Below, piece by piece: positions 32,631-44,335 of a stretch of 64,000 bases of DNA. The DNA is from Collybiopsis luxurians FD-317 M1 (lineage: Eukaryota > Basidiomycota > Agaricomycetes > Agaricales > Omphalotaceae). The number at the start of each line of letters is the position of its first letter. The stretch's first letter is position 1. A program made the translations under genes and the position numbers. Location of the stretch: assembly GCA_000827265.1 (NCBI GenBank), contig KN834749.1, positions 2,221,500-2,285,499 of the forward strand, in the 5' to 3' direction. Under the pieces are notes generated by a model. The model was not told where the DNA came from and did not search any database. It saw nothing but the letters and a program-made list of their open reading frames with translations.

Positions 32631-35600
32631 ATGGCACATAACGACCAACGTCCTTCAGGTTCATCGGAGGCATCTTCTGTTCTAGCGGTGAAGCAGCTGG
32701 AGAGTCCAATTCATGCTGTTCAGAGCATCTCAAACCATAGCTCCAGTTCTAATGCTAGTTCTGGCAGTACAGTACCGCTTGGCCCAGGTACCGTCAGAAG
32801 TGATGCTTTGGACAGCAAGGGCTCTCCAGCTCTCTTAAACAATGCTCAAGGCCCTTCGCATTCTCGTCCGACACTTGTTCAGCTTGGTTCCAACACTACC
32901 CCAGCTGCACCCCATCCCAAAAAATATAATGCTTCAAATATCAACAAGAAGTTTCTGGAGAAGAATTCTACCTCGTCGTCAGCATTTCCTACGTCGCTAA
33001 GCTCAGTTTCAACTAAATCTGGAGGTGCGATCCGTTTTTCCTTTAGAATGCTTCACAAAAAAAATCTAATCTTGTTTCACACAGCTAAACCTACAACACA
33101 GTCTTCCGCCTCATCTTCTTCCTTACACCCCCGTTTAGTGACAACTAAACTCACAGCTACGTCCCAGCTCTCGTCCTCTCCGGGTCCTGGTTGGTCAAGG
33201 CCTTCATCTGTCACTCCTCCCGTAGCAAATCCATCCCCTAATGGTGCCCCCACCCCTTCCCAAGCGTCAGCATCTACATCTGTACCCGCGGCACCGCAAC
33301 TCCCCCATGTCGGCAAAGTCATTCAGCCACAACCTCGATCAGTAGGTTTAACTCAGGCTATACACAGAGAAGTGGGACATGCAGGTGCAGCAGGTCAGGC
33401 AAAGTCGGCGTGGGGAAAGACAAACGCCGCTACAGCAAGTGCTACACGTGCGGATGCTAGAACGCAGAGTGACTTCCCTACCGCTGCGGAGGTAGCACAA
33501 GGTACTCCGTATGGCTTCGCTTTTCTCTAATGACATGTCTAATAGAGTTATAGTAGGTCGCATGCTCAAGTCGTCTAGGGAGAAGGACTCGGAGGTGGCA
33601 GAGGCTAGTAAGCAGGCGAGGATGGAAGAGGCTGATACATTCAGAGGGGTACATTTGGATCCAAATGCCCACCACTGGGATGATGTGAGTGTACAGTGTG
33701 TTGGAGCCTTGACAATTCCCAACTTAAATCTTGTAGATGGAAGAAGACGACGACAATTTCCTCGACGGTGTTATTGAATTTGGCGATGGAAGACAATACA
33801 AGATTGACACAAACACTGAGTCTGCACCGTCAGTATCGTCTCCTCCACGGGCAGCTTCCTATTTGGATTCTTTACAAGACATAGAGACCTCAGAACCAGT
33901 TAGCAAAGAAGACCGATTTGCAGACGATTTCGACCGGAGCTGGCCACGGAACAAGCCTACTCCCGACTTTGCCCCTCCTTCAGGTCCAAGAGTACCAAAT
34001 AACGTTTCTCCTCCCACTTCACAGTCTGCACACTCGCCGCTAGAATCTTCACGGGTCCTCTTCAACGAGCGGTCAAACAGATTAGAACCTTACAATAACG
34101 CGAGAGATTTGGGCCGGTCCACACCGAGTTCCGACTCACGATTCGTTCGTAATTCTGCTACTTCCCTTGGCAGTGGTAATGATGTTCAGTTATTGCAGAA
34201 ACCTGCACCTGGGGAAGGACTGAATCGTGGTCGGGGGTACAATGGTGTGAATGAGAAGCTGAGGGAACGCGAAGTGACGCATAGGGATGCTCCGCCACAT
34301 CAGCAGCAGTTACCCCATCGTAGTCCGCGAATGGGGTCAAATTCTCTACCTTTTGAACGAGATGTACCACCAGACCAACGTGGTAGACGATTATCCAATA
34401 TGGCTCCTCCGCCAGTCCCACCGCACGCCGTGAACCGCCATTCGGGCTTCAGAGATAATAACAGGCAACTGCCCCCACATCTCGCACATCCCCCATCTGC
34501 TCCTTCCTTAAATGAGCGGAGACAGTCTTCTCGTGAATCTAGGTACTCTGCTAGACCACCGTCTTCAGCAGGGCAGTCTTCTGTTCGTCATCCATCGCAA
34601 TCTCCCGTTTTGTCTCATACCGCAGCAGCAGCACCTGGAGCATCTCCTGTACTTTCAACTATCGAATCTTCGATTTCTGCACCTCAGTTGTCAGGCCCAT
34701 TGTTAGATGAAGTGAGGAAGGATCTAATGCAAAGTGCCGCTGCTAGAGCGAAACAGCGGCGACAGCAGGAAGAGGAGGAGAGGGAAAAAGAAAAGGAGAG
34801 AGCGAGACGGAAAGCTGCAGAGTTGGAAGCACGGCTAGAGGCAGAGAGGACAGAGAAGGAGCAAGTGGAAAGAGAGAAGATGACCCAGCAGGAAAGGGCC
34901 AAGGCCAGTACAGAAGATTTAGCCGCAGAGTCTCAGGTAAAAGACAATCGTAATCTGCTTCTGTTTCAATCTAACTCGCCAACAGGAGCTGAAGGTATCC
35001 ACTATCATCCAAGAGGCGGTTTCCAGCGTGCAGCAAGCCAAGCCGTCTACTGCTCAAGTGAATGGTGTTTCATTTGGGAAGCTGCATAGATCTTCATCCG
35101 CATGGGCACCGCCGTCTTCGCAAACTCAGGATCCGTCCTCCAAACCTCTTTTTTCCCGAAAAACTTCTTCATTTGCTCCCAATACTCCCGTTATTCCCTC
35201 AGGTTCTGCAGAATCTTGGAGGACAAAACCTCATGCTCCTCCGATTCAAACCCGGCAAGCCTCGCCACCCCCTCCACCAGAGCGTCCTCGTGCAATGTCT
35301 TTTGCTACGCCGCCACCATCTGCTTTGGACCAAGTAGATTCAATTTCAGAGTTGGAGGTAGTTGATTACTCTGATTTGGCAAAATTTGTCGGGGTTACAG
35401 AAACGGCTGGAGAGGAATCTGAGGCCTCGCAGAAAACAGAGGCGGCCACGACTATGTCTCCTGTAAAGTCACGGCGACCAGTCGCTAGCGACTTTTTCGA
35501 GGAAGAACCGTCGACGTCCACAGCTCCAGCGGCAGAGATTCTCCCGAGTATGAGCACGCGCTCCGATACCTCACATTGGAGAACAAGTAAACTTTCCCGT

Positions 35601-37938
35601 AGTTCTTCTATTCCTCAGCAAGACGAAAACCGACCAAGTGATGATATTTCTCACCCGACACGCCAGTCAAAACCTGCCGCTCCCGAAGTTGTCGTTTCTG
35701 CGCCATCTAAACCGCCCCCGGTAGAGAAACCTTCCGCAGCACCCAGTGCTCCCCCGGTTGCAGCAAGGCGGAATCAATACAAAGAGGCTGCAATGTCCGC
35801 TCTGGACGATGCCATGTCTCGTATCAAGGGTGCATTAGACGTGATGCACGAAGAGGAACATAAATCTTCTCCCCCCGAATCATCGCCGAAGCATCTCTCC
35901 GTGCCATCACCCTCTTTCTCTCCGTCTAGACCTGAGCGCCGGATTTCTCCTGCCTTCCGAGGTGAGCCTCAGCCCATTGAGCCCTTTGCATCGACATGTC
36001 CAGAACCGCCGAGGTCTCCAAAACCCGCATGGAACGTTTTCACGGTCAATCTTCCGAAGAATTCTGTACGTAGGGAGCCTATTGATCGAAGACAGATGGC
36101 TGCATACAACAAGTATCAGCCGTTCCGGTGGGACATCCTTTCGTTCGTTCCTCCTGTGGATGGTATGTCGAAGAAAGAATTATCGTTAAACACCGTGCTA
36201 TTCCAGAAATCGTACTATTACCGCGGTTACAAGGGGAAGTTGAAGTATCCAGTCTCGTTACCGAAAGCGAGTCCATCTACCCTTAGAGTAAATCTTCCTT
36301 CTCGAACTCTATCATCACGGTCAGTGCCATCTGCTGGTGCTTTTGGTAAACCTACAGGCGCTGACGGAGCCTCGACATGGCGGAAGTCAAATCAGCCTGC
36401 CAGGGTAAATGTCGAGGAGTCTGAATCTGCCGTTGGTCTGAACACGACAAGCAGATCGCCTCCACCTGAACCTGAGCCAGCTTCAGCTGAAGCCAAGAAA
36501 ACCGAAGAATTGTTGACCGAAAGTGAAGATAACTCTTCTGGTCGAATGCGCGCCAGATCCCAGCCCAAAATGCCCGCAGGTTCAGGTGTTGGCTTTTACC
36601 GGAATGCCGTCGTGAATACAGATTCAGGGTCAAAGTCATCTGTGAGCTTTTTCGCTACCGTAGAGCTGGAAATACCGTCGAAAACGACTCCGGATCCAGA
36701 GAGTGCTCAGACTATCCCGACGACCACTCAGGTTCTTACAGTCAGTACATCTGGATCTGGGAGTGGTACTCAATCATCTTCATCGAGTATTACGAAACCT
36801 TCATCCCCATCGTCTTCGCAATTTGGCTTGCCCTCCTTAATTCATAGTGGCAAGACAGAGAGTAATAAAAGCTCGGAAGATTCGGTATGTTTCTTTTTGA
36901 ATTACATTTTGGTTGCGAATCAATTCTTACGTTCATGTATCGCAGGCGGATCGAGCTCCCATAACACCTCCGACGCATCACACTCCACCCTGGGCCAGGT
37001 CTTCGCTTGGATTATCAGTGAAAGAGTCTCCGGTTCGGGTTCCGGATCCTGAGCATCTCAAGGCCGTTTGGTCGCAGACATCGAATCAACCAGGACTGCA
37101 TCCAGTGAACTCGCTAGATGGAATCACAGACGATCTCCCTACGGTGCCATTCACCATCCAAGATGTGAAATCCGAGGACGGTGAAACCCCTCCGCCAACA
37201 AGCATCGCACCTTCGAGGATGTCTCTACACGAAGTTACGCGAGCGTTTCAGCAGGTTCCCTCTTCAACTGGCATGGCTCCGCATCGACCGACGATCTCCC
37301 CTCCCTCCACAACTGCGCCGGTTGCCCGACCGACTCCTACCACCACAGCACCATACGCATATCCTCCACCCCCGGTCCAACCACCCAGTCAGAACATCAG
37401 GCCACAGTACGGTTCTTTCCATCCTTCTCCAATGATGAGCCATTCTCCCGCACCTGGTGTCATGTATACTCACGCTAGTCCTATACCGCCCAACAGAATG
37501 CAAGTAAACGGCCACATGCCGCCGTATAGCCCTGTGTGGATGCCCTTGCAAAGTCCAAATACACAAAACTCACCAATGATGAGGCCGATGACTGCTAACT
37601 ACCCGAATCCCCCAATGATGCCGTACCATTCCCCAGGTGCTCCCCAACCAATGTATTCCATGCATCCTCCAAATATGTCTGCACCTTCCCAGCAGAGCAC
37701 GCCTAACCGTGGGGGACGAACGGTATCGATGATGAGTCCTGCTGTCTCGCATGCTGTTCCTGCTATGCCTATGTACCCCGCTGGAAGTCCGGCAATGATG
37801 CCAGTCCATGCAGGGCGGGGTGGAACAACCCCTGGGCGAAACGACGGCTCTCATCCTCATCCACCCCAACATCATCCGCTGCCTCCTCAACCTTTTGCTC
37901 CTGCAGGCTCCTTTAGTGGATCACGACAACCTTGGTAA
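32631..37938 (+). CDS. Very large disordered Ser/Pro-rich protein, unknown function
   Basis: About 1,660 residues from six exons, almost all low-complexity. The first exon has KKYNASNINKKFLEKNSTSS. Short non-repetitive islands stand out: AGQAKSAWGKTNA, MLKSSREKDSEVAEASKQAR, NNFLDGVIEFGDG-type sequence (DNFLDGVIEFGDGRQYKI) and EPIDRRQMAAYNKYQPFRWD. A charged coiled coil (about 34720-34920, rich in Glu/Arg/Lys) sits mid-protein. The C-terminal 340 residues are rich in Pro, Met, His and Gln. The NIN-KFLEK and SAWG islands recall translation- or RNA-related scaffold proteins, but I cannot assign a family. Introns at 33026-33083, 33502-33548, 33682-33735, 34937-34985 and 36883-36945 each restore frame. 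The start is the first ATG after the promoter (MAHNDQRPSGSSEAS). Confidence 0.78.
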
Positions 37939-38788
37939 ACGGACAAATGATTCTCAAGTACATAGTTGCTGTTGTCTATAGTTTTTTATGCTTTTGTTTC
38001 TTTTTTGGCTGCATGTTTTGTCTTCAAGAGTGTCAAATTCTTTCTATACTCATACCCACTCAGCTATGGGGTTTTACTTAGTGTGATATACTTAGGTACT
38101 TAAGTGCCTAGCAAAAAAGTAGTCAAAAACACAAGTCTGAATGGAGTACATCGCAAACACTACTATCACGTATCCTCCTGTTCATTGAACACCCGTTCTT
38201 TAAGAGTGCATCTGAGTCGACTTGCACCTGAGATAAGGCTTGAAACGCCCGAGACCGTGATTATGATCAAGTTCAAGATGAAAGAACTCCCATTCTCCAA
38301 TGCCATCTGGAAACTCGGGCATTTGAAACCCAGTGCCTCTGGGTGTGGTAAAAACATAGATTCTTCGTGTTGCACCTGAGGTTCCGAACCGCGAATCAAG
38401 ACAGTGAAGCCGAACTTCAATGAAAACTCAACGTACTCAACACCGAAGGCATCCCTCCATTAAAAGCTTCACGTCTCTTACAAACGCGATCGAAAGGTCA
38501 GTCGCAAGACAGCGTGGTCGATATTTATCAGCACTTGTAAATTGAGTAGTTCCAGGCCACAAACGCTAGAAATTATAAGTTCAACGAATCAAGCTTGAAT
38601 CAAGCACTGTTTTTCTTTCACTGCTTTTTAGTTTCTTGTATTTCTCTTACCCTCGAACACTTCTTGTCCCACCTTCCATGACTAAAAGAACAGAAACCCT
38701 TCACGCTTGCTTAATCAGTTCGTTATGAGTCCAGTACGAAGAAAGAATAAATATTAAGATTAGTGTGCACATCCCAGTAAGATAAGCT
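37939..38788. other. Intergenic 850 bp between convergent genes, with an unexplained open frame
   Basis: Lies between the stop of the large Ser/Pro-rich gene and the stop of the succinyl-CoA ligase gene. A minus-strand frame at about 38166-38460 is open for nearly 100 codons (WRDAFGVEYVEF, then FLPHPEALGFKCPSFQMALE) but has no start codon or splice partner that I can see. It may be a gene relic. The rest is AT-rich 3' flank. Confidence 0.4.
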
Positions 38789-40506
38789 CTATGCGGAGGC
38801 GAGCTGAACAGCAGACTCGGCGGCCTCGTCTAAACCATCAAAGGCAACAATTTTCAGACCCGATTGTCTAATCATTCTGTAAAAGAGATCGATTAGTCAA
38901 AAGTTACTCCAAGGAATAGAACGTACTCCTTGGCCTCATTCTCCTTCGTACCCTTCAATCTCACAACCAAAGGAATCTTGAGATCGAGCTCTTTAGTTGC
39001 CTTGATGACACCCTCGGCAATGTAATCGCAACGCATGATACCTGGCAATCTATTAGTGTTCGTGCATGACATGAACTATCGAGTTGTGTACCTCCGAAAA
39101 TGTTAATAAAGATGCTCTTGACCTTGGGATCGGAGAGCAAAATCTCAAATGCCTTCTTCACAGTTTCGGGGGTAGCACCTCTGCAAAATCATGAGAGCAG
39201 ATTAACCAGACACTCAATCGTCACTCACCCTCCGACATCGAGAAAGTTCGCAGGGTTTCCACCATGGAGGGATAAAACATCCATAGTGGCCATGGCAAGA
39301 CCGGCCCCATTAACCAGGCAGCCGATACTTCCGTCGAGCTTGATAAAATTGAGGTTGGCTTTCTGAGCTTCAACTTCTGATGCCTCTTCTTGCGTGATGT
39401 CACGCAGAGCGAAGATGTCCTTTTGACGGAACTCCGCATTATCGTCAAACCCGAATTTGGCATCCATGCTAATCCAGTGTGTTAATCACCAATGAAAACC
39501 ACCCGACAAGTAAGCATTTACCAGAGCACTTGACCATCCTTTGTTTGAGCCATTGGGTTAATTTCAATCTGTGTAGCATCCTTTTCCTTAAAGATACGAT
39601 AGAGGTTCATGAAAATGTCCGCTGCTTCGTCGGCTGCGCCTTCTTTAAATCCGAGTTTACCCGCAACTGAGAGAGCCTCGGATTTGGTTAGACCGGTTTC
39701 AAGGCTGATGGGAGTAGTGATAATGGCAGAGGGATCTTTCGCGGCGACTTCCTCGATGTTCATACCACCTTGAGCAGAGGCAACGAGGACTACACCCTGA
39801 GTGATACGGTCGTTTAAGACGGCGACATAGTATTCGTGGCTTGGTTCACGGCGTTCCGCCAACATAACCTAGCAGAAAGATCAGGGACCAGCGAAGCCAA
39901 CTGACGAATGAAGCATACTGACAGCATTACAGATACGTCCACCAGCGCCAGTTTGCTTTGTGATAAGTTTTGAACCGAGCATCTTTTCTGCGTATTCTTT
40001 GGCTTGTTCGGGACTGTTGGGCGCGTGAATGACATGTCTGTAAACCAAAACCTGTAACTGCGTACGAATCAACCATGTGGACACCACCCTGTAGCCCAGT
40101 GTCAAATTTGCCCTTTCCGCGACCACCGGCAAGGACTTGAGCCTTGATGACGAGTCTATTGTGACCTTGGATGAAAAGTATGAGGACTGGTAAGGATACC
40201 GGTAAGGTACAGATGTATACCAAAGCTCTTGGCTACGTCGAAAGCTTCCTGAGGGGAAGCAGCAGGGATACTCTTTGGCGTTGGGATGCCATACTGGAGT
40301 ACATTGGACATTTAGCAGATACATTGTTACTTCAAGCGACGAGAACTGACCGCATTGAGGAGTTTGACAGACTGGTGCTCGTGAATTGAAAGAAAACGCC
40401 TCTGACCTGCAGATGCAGCCTTTGGAATAATTAAGAAATATATAAATTGAATGTAGAGGATACTTACACGAGCCAAAGAGCCCGCTTTCCTGATTGACGA
40501 GAGCAT
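38789..40506 (-). CDS. LSC2: Succinyl-CoA ligase beta subunit, mitochondrial
   Basis: TCA-cycle enzyme subunit that carries the nucleotide and CoA-linked succinate sites and makes ATP or GTP from succinyl-CoA. Start [17 protein letters not shown] is a basic mitochondrial presequence. ATP-grasp motifs include [49 protein letters not shown] and [16 protein letters not shown]. The ligase domain has [39 protein letters not shown] and [20 protein letters not shown]. The C-terminus reads [20 protein letters not shown]. Eight or so short introns were resolved by these joins. The open frame extends 14 codons upstream to another ATG, but the presequence start is preferred. The promoter contains a telobox-like CCTAAACCCTAA 66 bp upstream. 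Confidence 0.95.
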
Positions 40507-40571
40507 TGTCGGAGGAAGAAGGAAAAAACTGAATTTACCTTTCCGCATTTGGTCATGCCAGTGCTTTCCGA

Positions 40572-40583
40572 CCTAAACCCTAA
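40572..40583 (-). promoter_or_regulatory. Telobox-like motif upstream of the succinyl-CoA ligase gene
   Basis: The plus strand reads CCTAAACCCTAA, which is TTAGGGTTTAGG on the gene's strand, 66 bp before the LSC2 start codon. It matches the motif in the SUMO protease promoter. Function is inferred only. Confidence 0.35.
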
Positions 40584-40933
40584 TTCTGGGTTCTGTATAA
40601 ATTCTCAAAATTAAAAATTCAAGTCCTTTTCTTTGTACCAGAGTGACGACGACGGTTGAATTCCCTTATCGACATCCTTCCTGTCTCTCACCCGCAATTT
40701 CTTCGTAATTGCTATTATTGGGCTAAACTCTGGCAGAGAAATCTCGAAAAAGTCTCCCTTTGAGTTCGGAAAGCTTGGCCTGATGGGTTTTTCGAAATTT
40801 AGTGGAGGAACAGCCTCGTCTGCATGTATCTAGTATGTAGAAATTCAGGGTTAGTTTGCCGCATTGTAAACGCATTGCTCGGTGCTTAGATTTGAATATA
40901 TAATTTGGCCCAGAGGGTTCCATCTCTCTAAGG

Positions 40934-41805
40934 ATGTCTCTTGCTTTCCAACCCTCACTATTGTCAATGAGCGTACAGCCCGATGACAACGCTAACAATC
41001 TGCTTTTCGTCGCTCAAACTGTTCTTAAACAAGCTGTAGACCTCTTGGATCACGATCTTGAGCACGATGAGCAGTTGACTGTGCAGTCCAAGTTTTTACC
41101 TGGATCCACCATCGGTCAGTTTCTGATTCTAAATCAGCCTCCTCCTGCACTAACACCAAATCTCAGGAAAGCATCTACGACACGCTCGAGATCACTTTGA
41201 ACTTCTCTTGACCTGTATAACTTCTCCCCCTCCCTATGTTTTAAATTATGATGTCCGAAGTCGGAACACCCCAATGGAGACAAATCGGGCTGCTGCTCGG
41301 ACAGCATTAATGGAAACGATGCAGCGTCTCAAGGACATCGTTCCTACTTGTAATTGGAACGAACCCATAACTTTGAACGCAGTCACTCCGTTCTCGCAAG
41401 TATGTGCGCAGAATCTGTCTTTGAATCGGTTCTGACATTTTCTTAAGACTTTCCAAACAAGTTTCGCGAGAGAATTATGGTTTGCTGGCCTTCATTGTGT
41501 GCATCACTGGTCAATGGTGAGTTTAGCTCCTGTAGAACTTGAATAATTCTAATTTTTCTTCCTCCATAGGTACGGGTAATTGCCGGCGAAATGGTACGTA
41601 GATTTCTCGGTGAAATAACTTACAGTCCTCGTTACAATGTTTTCCTCGCATCCTCAGAACATCAAACTTGCAGACGAGTGCTTCGGATTCGCCCCGTCAA
41701 CGCTGGTTGCTTCAGGTACATTATACCACGTACTCTTCGCTGTTATTTACATTGACTGTCCTTTCAATAGGCCGTGAACATTCGTTGGGGAAGGCCAAGA
41801 TTTGA
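40934..41805 (+). CDS. DinB-like (DinB/YfiT superfamily) putative metalloprotein
   Basis: Six exons encode about 200 residues. DinB-fold proteins are four-helix bundles with three His ligands for a divalent metal. Candidate ligands are visible in TIGKHLRHARDHFELLL and in LWFAGLHCVHHWSMVRVIAG, the second being the family's usual H-x3-H type motif. Other conserved-looking parts are LDHDLEHDEQLTVQS, NYDVRSRNTPMETNRAAA and ADECFGFAPSTLVASGREH. Bacterial members include thiol transferases; eukaryotic members are uncharacterised. Introns at about 41116-41167, 41399-41447, 41519-41570, 41594-41658 and 41719-41769 follow phase. Its stop is about 150 bp from that of the convergent BipA gene. Confidence 0.78.
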
Positions 41806-41957
41806 CTGTAGCATAGACTTGTATAATACTGCGAGTCTCTTGCAGCAATATATCACACGATAAGAATTTGAATGAGTGGTGAATAATGAGCATTATCGTG
41901 AATTATACGGGTAATTAAGTCTAAATCTATGTCTATATTATACTCTACTTTTGAAGT

Positions 41958-44252
41958 CTATTTTCCACCCATCCTCTTCCTCTTGTCCGGATCCAAAATT
42001 GATTTCCTTAGTCTAACGCTCTTCGGCGTAACCTCGATCAGTTCATCATCCGCCATATACGCCATACTCTCCTCGAGCGTCATCGTTCTCGGCGAAGCAA
42101 GCACAATCTTTTCATCAGCCCCTGCTGCTCGGATGTTCGTCAATTGTTTCTTCAAACACGGATTGACGTAGAGATCCTGGGCTTTCGAGCATTCTCCGAT
42201 GACCATTCCGGGGTATACATTAGTCTGGGGTTGGATGAAAAGTACCCCTCGAGCTTGTAGAGGCGCCATGGCGTATGCAGAAGATTCGCCATTAGCCATA
42301 GAGATCAACGAGCCGTTTCGTCCAGTATCAATGGGCCCTTTATAGGGCTGGTAGTCTTTAAAGTAATGATTGAGGGTTCTGACAAGTTGTCAATACTTTG
42401 ACACGACGTGTGAAAGTTTGCACTTACCCTTCCCCATGAACATCGTTCTTGAACTCCCCAGCCATATATCCAATCAAGCCTCGAGCAGGGACATCCATCT
42501 CAATCTTCACCCAGCCTTCCTCAGGATCGCCATTCTCATACAAGTGCATTTCTCCCTTGCGCATCGTGAGTTTCTCAACAACCTTTCCAGCATATTCCTC
42601 CTTGACATGGATGGTGCATGACTCAATTGGCTCAAGCAGTCCTTGGTGACCCTTTCGTGGACCTCTGTGGTCTGGATCGGGAATCATGACGGCTTTGGGA
42701 GGACCAATGGTGAGTTCAAAACCCTCCCTGCGGAGGGTCTCGAAAAGGACACCAAGGTGAAGAACACCTCGACCGCGAAGTTCGAGGGATTCGGAAGTGG
42801 GGCCTGGGAGGACTTTGAGAGCAACATTGGTTTCAGCTTCCTTTAAGATGCGGTCCCGGATAATTTGAGAAGTTAGTTTAGTGCCCTCGCGGCCGGCAAA
42901 GGGCGCATCGTTGGGGTAAACAAACATGGAGATTGTAGGAGGGTCAATCGGAGTAGTCTAGACGGACAGAAATTAGAACAAAAAACGCCGAAAAACAAAG
43001 CACATGCCTCGAGAGGTTTAGGACCTCCCTCACCCCATCCTTCCGTCGCAACCAAACTGACGTTCACACCTCCACCTTTGGTCATCTTGATACCAGCGAC
43101 GCTGACGATTTCACCAACGCCCGCGAATTCCTTCTCCACACGGTCCATACCAACTCGACTAAAGATTTTCTTGACCTTTCCTCCACCACATTCATTCCCA
43201 TCAGCGTCAAGCGCCAGCAGATTATCACCAACATTCAACGATCCAGACTGAATTCGACCGAGGTAAAGCATACCCACATAAGGATCGTTTTCAATTTGTA
43301 CCGTGAGCATGGAAAATGGCTGAGTGCGATCTAGATGCGTCGGCGGGGGGACGTGCGAGAGAATCAGGTCGAAAAGAGGTGTCATCCCGGTGCTTACTTC
43401 AGTGGACGCGTCGGTGACTTCCGGGGTTTGTGCGCCGATAACTGGAGCTTCGGACTGTGCCCAACCTTGCTTCGCAGACGCGTAAAGTAGAGGGTATTCC
43501 ATTTGATCATCCGTGGCTCCGAGGGTGGCGAAAAGATCAAAGAGGTCGCTTTCGACCTGTAAAGGCCGCGAAGTTGGTCTGTCAGCTTTGTTCATTACAA
43601 CCAGGGGCCTGCAGATGAAATTATTTAAAAGTGTCACGCAAGACGCACAGGAGCTTACTTGAGCCCTCTTTTCAGAGCCTTGGACAGCACGAAGCGAGTT
43701 TGTGTCATGGGCCCTTCCGTAGCGTCTACTATTAAAGCGACGCCATCAACCATACTCATTATACGTTCCACTTCTCCACCAAAGTCTGCGTGTCCAGGCG
43801 TGTCGACAATGTTAATAAGATTTCCTTGGTACATGATACTCGTGCATTTGGACAGAATAGTAATTCCCCGTTCCTTTTCGAGATCATTTGAGTCCATGAC
43901 CCGCGTAATGAAGCCCCCATCAACGGCAGAGTCTGCTGTGGTTCCAGCCAGAGAAGATGAAGCCGGAGTAAGCTGAAGCTGTTCAAGCGCACTAAGGCGT
44001 TTCAAGGTCCCCGATTGGCGTAAGAGTTGGTCGACGAGTGTCGTTTTACCATGGTCGACTGCGAGAAATTTTCAGTTTTGCTGGGCAAGTTTTTTTTTGG
44101 TACTTACCGTGGGCAATGATGGCGATATTTCTGATATTTTCAGTAGGAAAGACGCCTTCAGCCACGGTCGCAAGACATCTATTAAAGGTTCTAGATAGAT
44201 ATGGAGAGCGGGCTGCTGAGAAGGATCTCCAAAGAGTCTGGCATCGCAGCAT
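41958..44252 (-). CDS. BipA/TypA-family translational GTPase, probably mitochondrial
   Basis: A full-length homologue of bacterial BipA/TypA, a ribosome-associated GTPase in the EF-G group. The N-terminus [20 protein letters not shown] is a strong mitochondrial targeting sequence. G motifs: [54 protein letters not shown] and [13 protein letters not shown]. BipA-specific C-terminal motifs are present: [59 protein letters not shown] and [20 protein letters not shown] fungus-type insert rich in Thr/Ser lies between G1 and G2. Introns occur at about 42372-42426, 42957-43006, 43608-43658 and 44057-44108. It is divergent from the histone deacetylase with 83 bp between starts. The family is mainly bacterial and plastid, so its role here would be in mitochondrial ribosome assembly or translation. 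Confidence 0.93.
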
Positions 44253-44335
44253 AACGAGACGGGCGTAGCAGGATTAAGCGCCCGTCTCCCGATCAGGTTA
44301 CGCGCCCGTCTCGCGTTCTTGCTACAATTGCCATC
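44253..44335. promoter_or_regulatory. Bidirectional promoter with three copies of a CGCCCGTCTC element
   Basis: The 83 bp between the BipA and histone deacetylase start codons hold CGAGACGGGCG (44255-44265), CGCCCGTCTC (44279-44288) and CGCCCGTCTCG (44303-44313). The outer two form an 11-bp inverted repeat; the middle one is a direct copy of the last. Spacing is about 24 bp. This is likely a transcription factor site array serving both genes. Confidence 0.6.
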
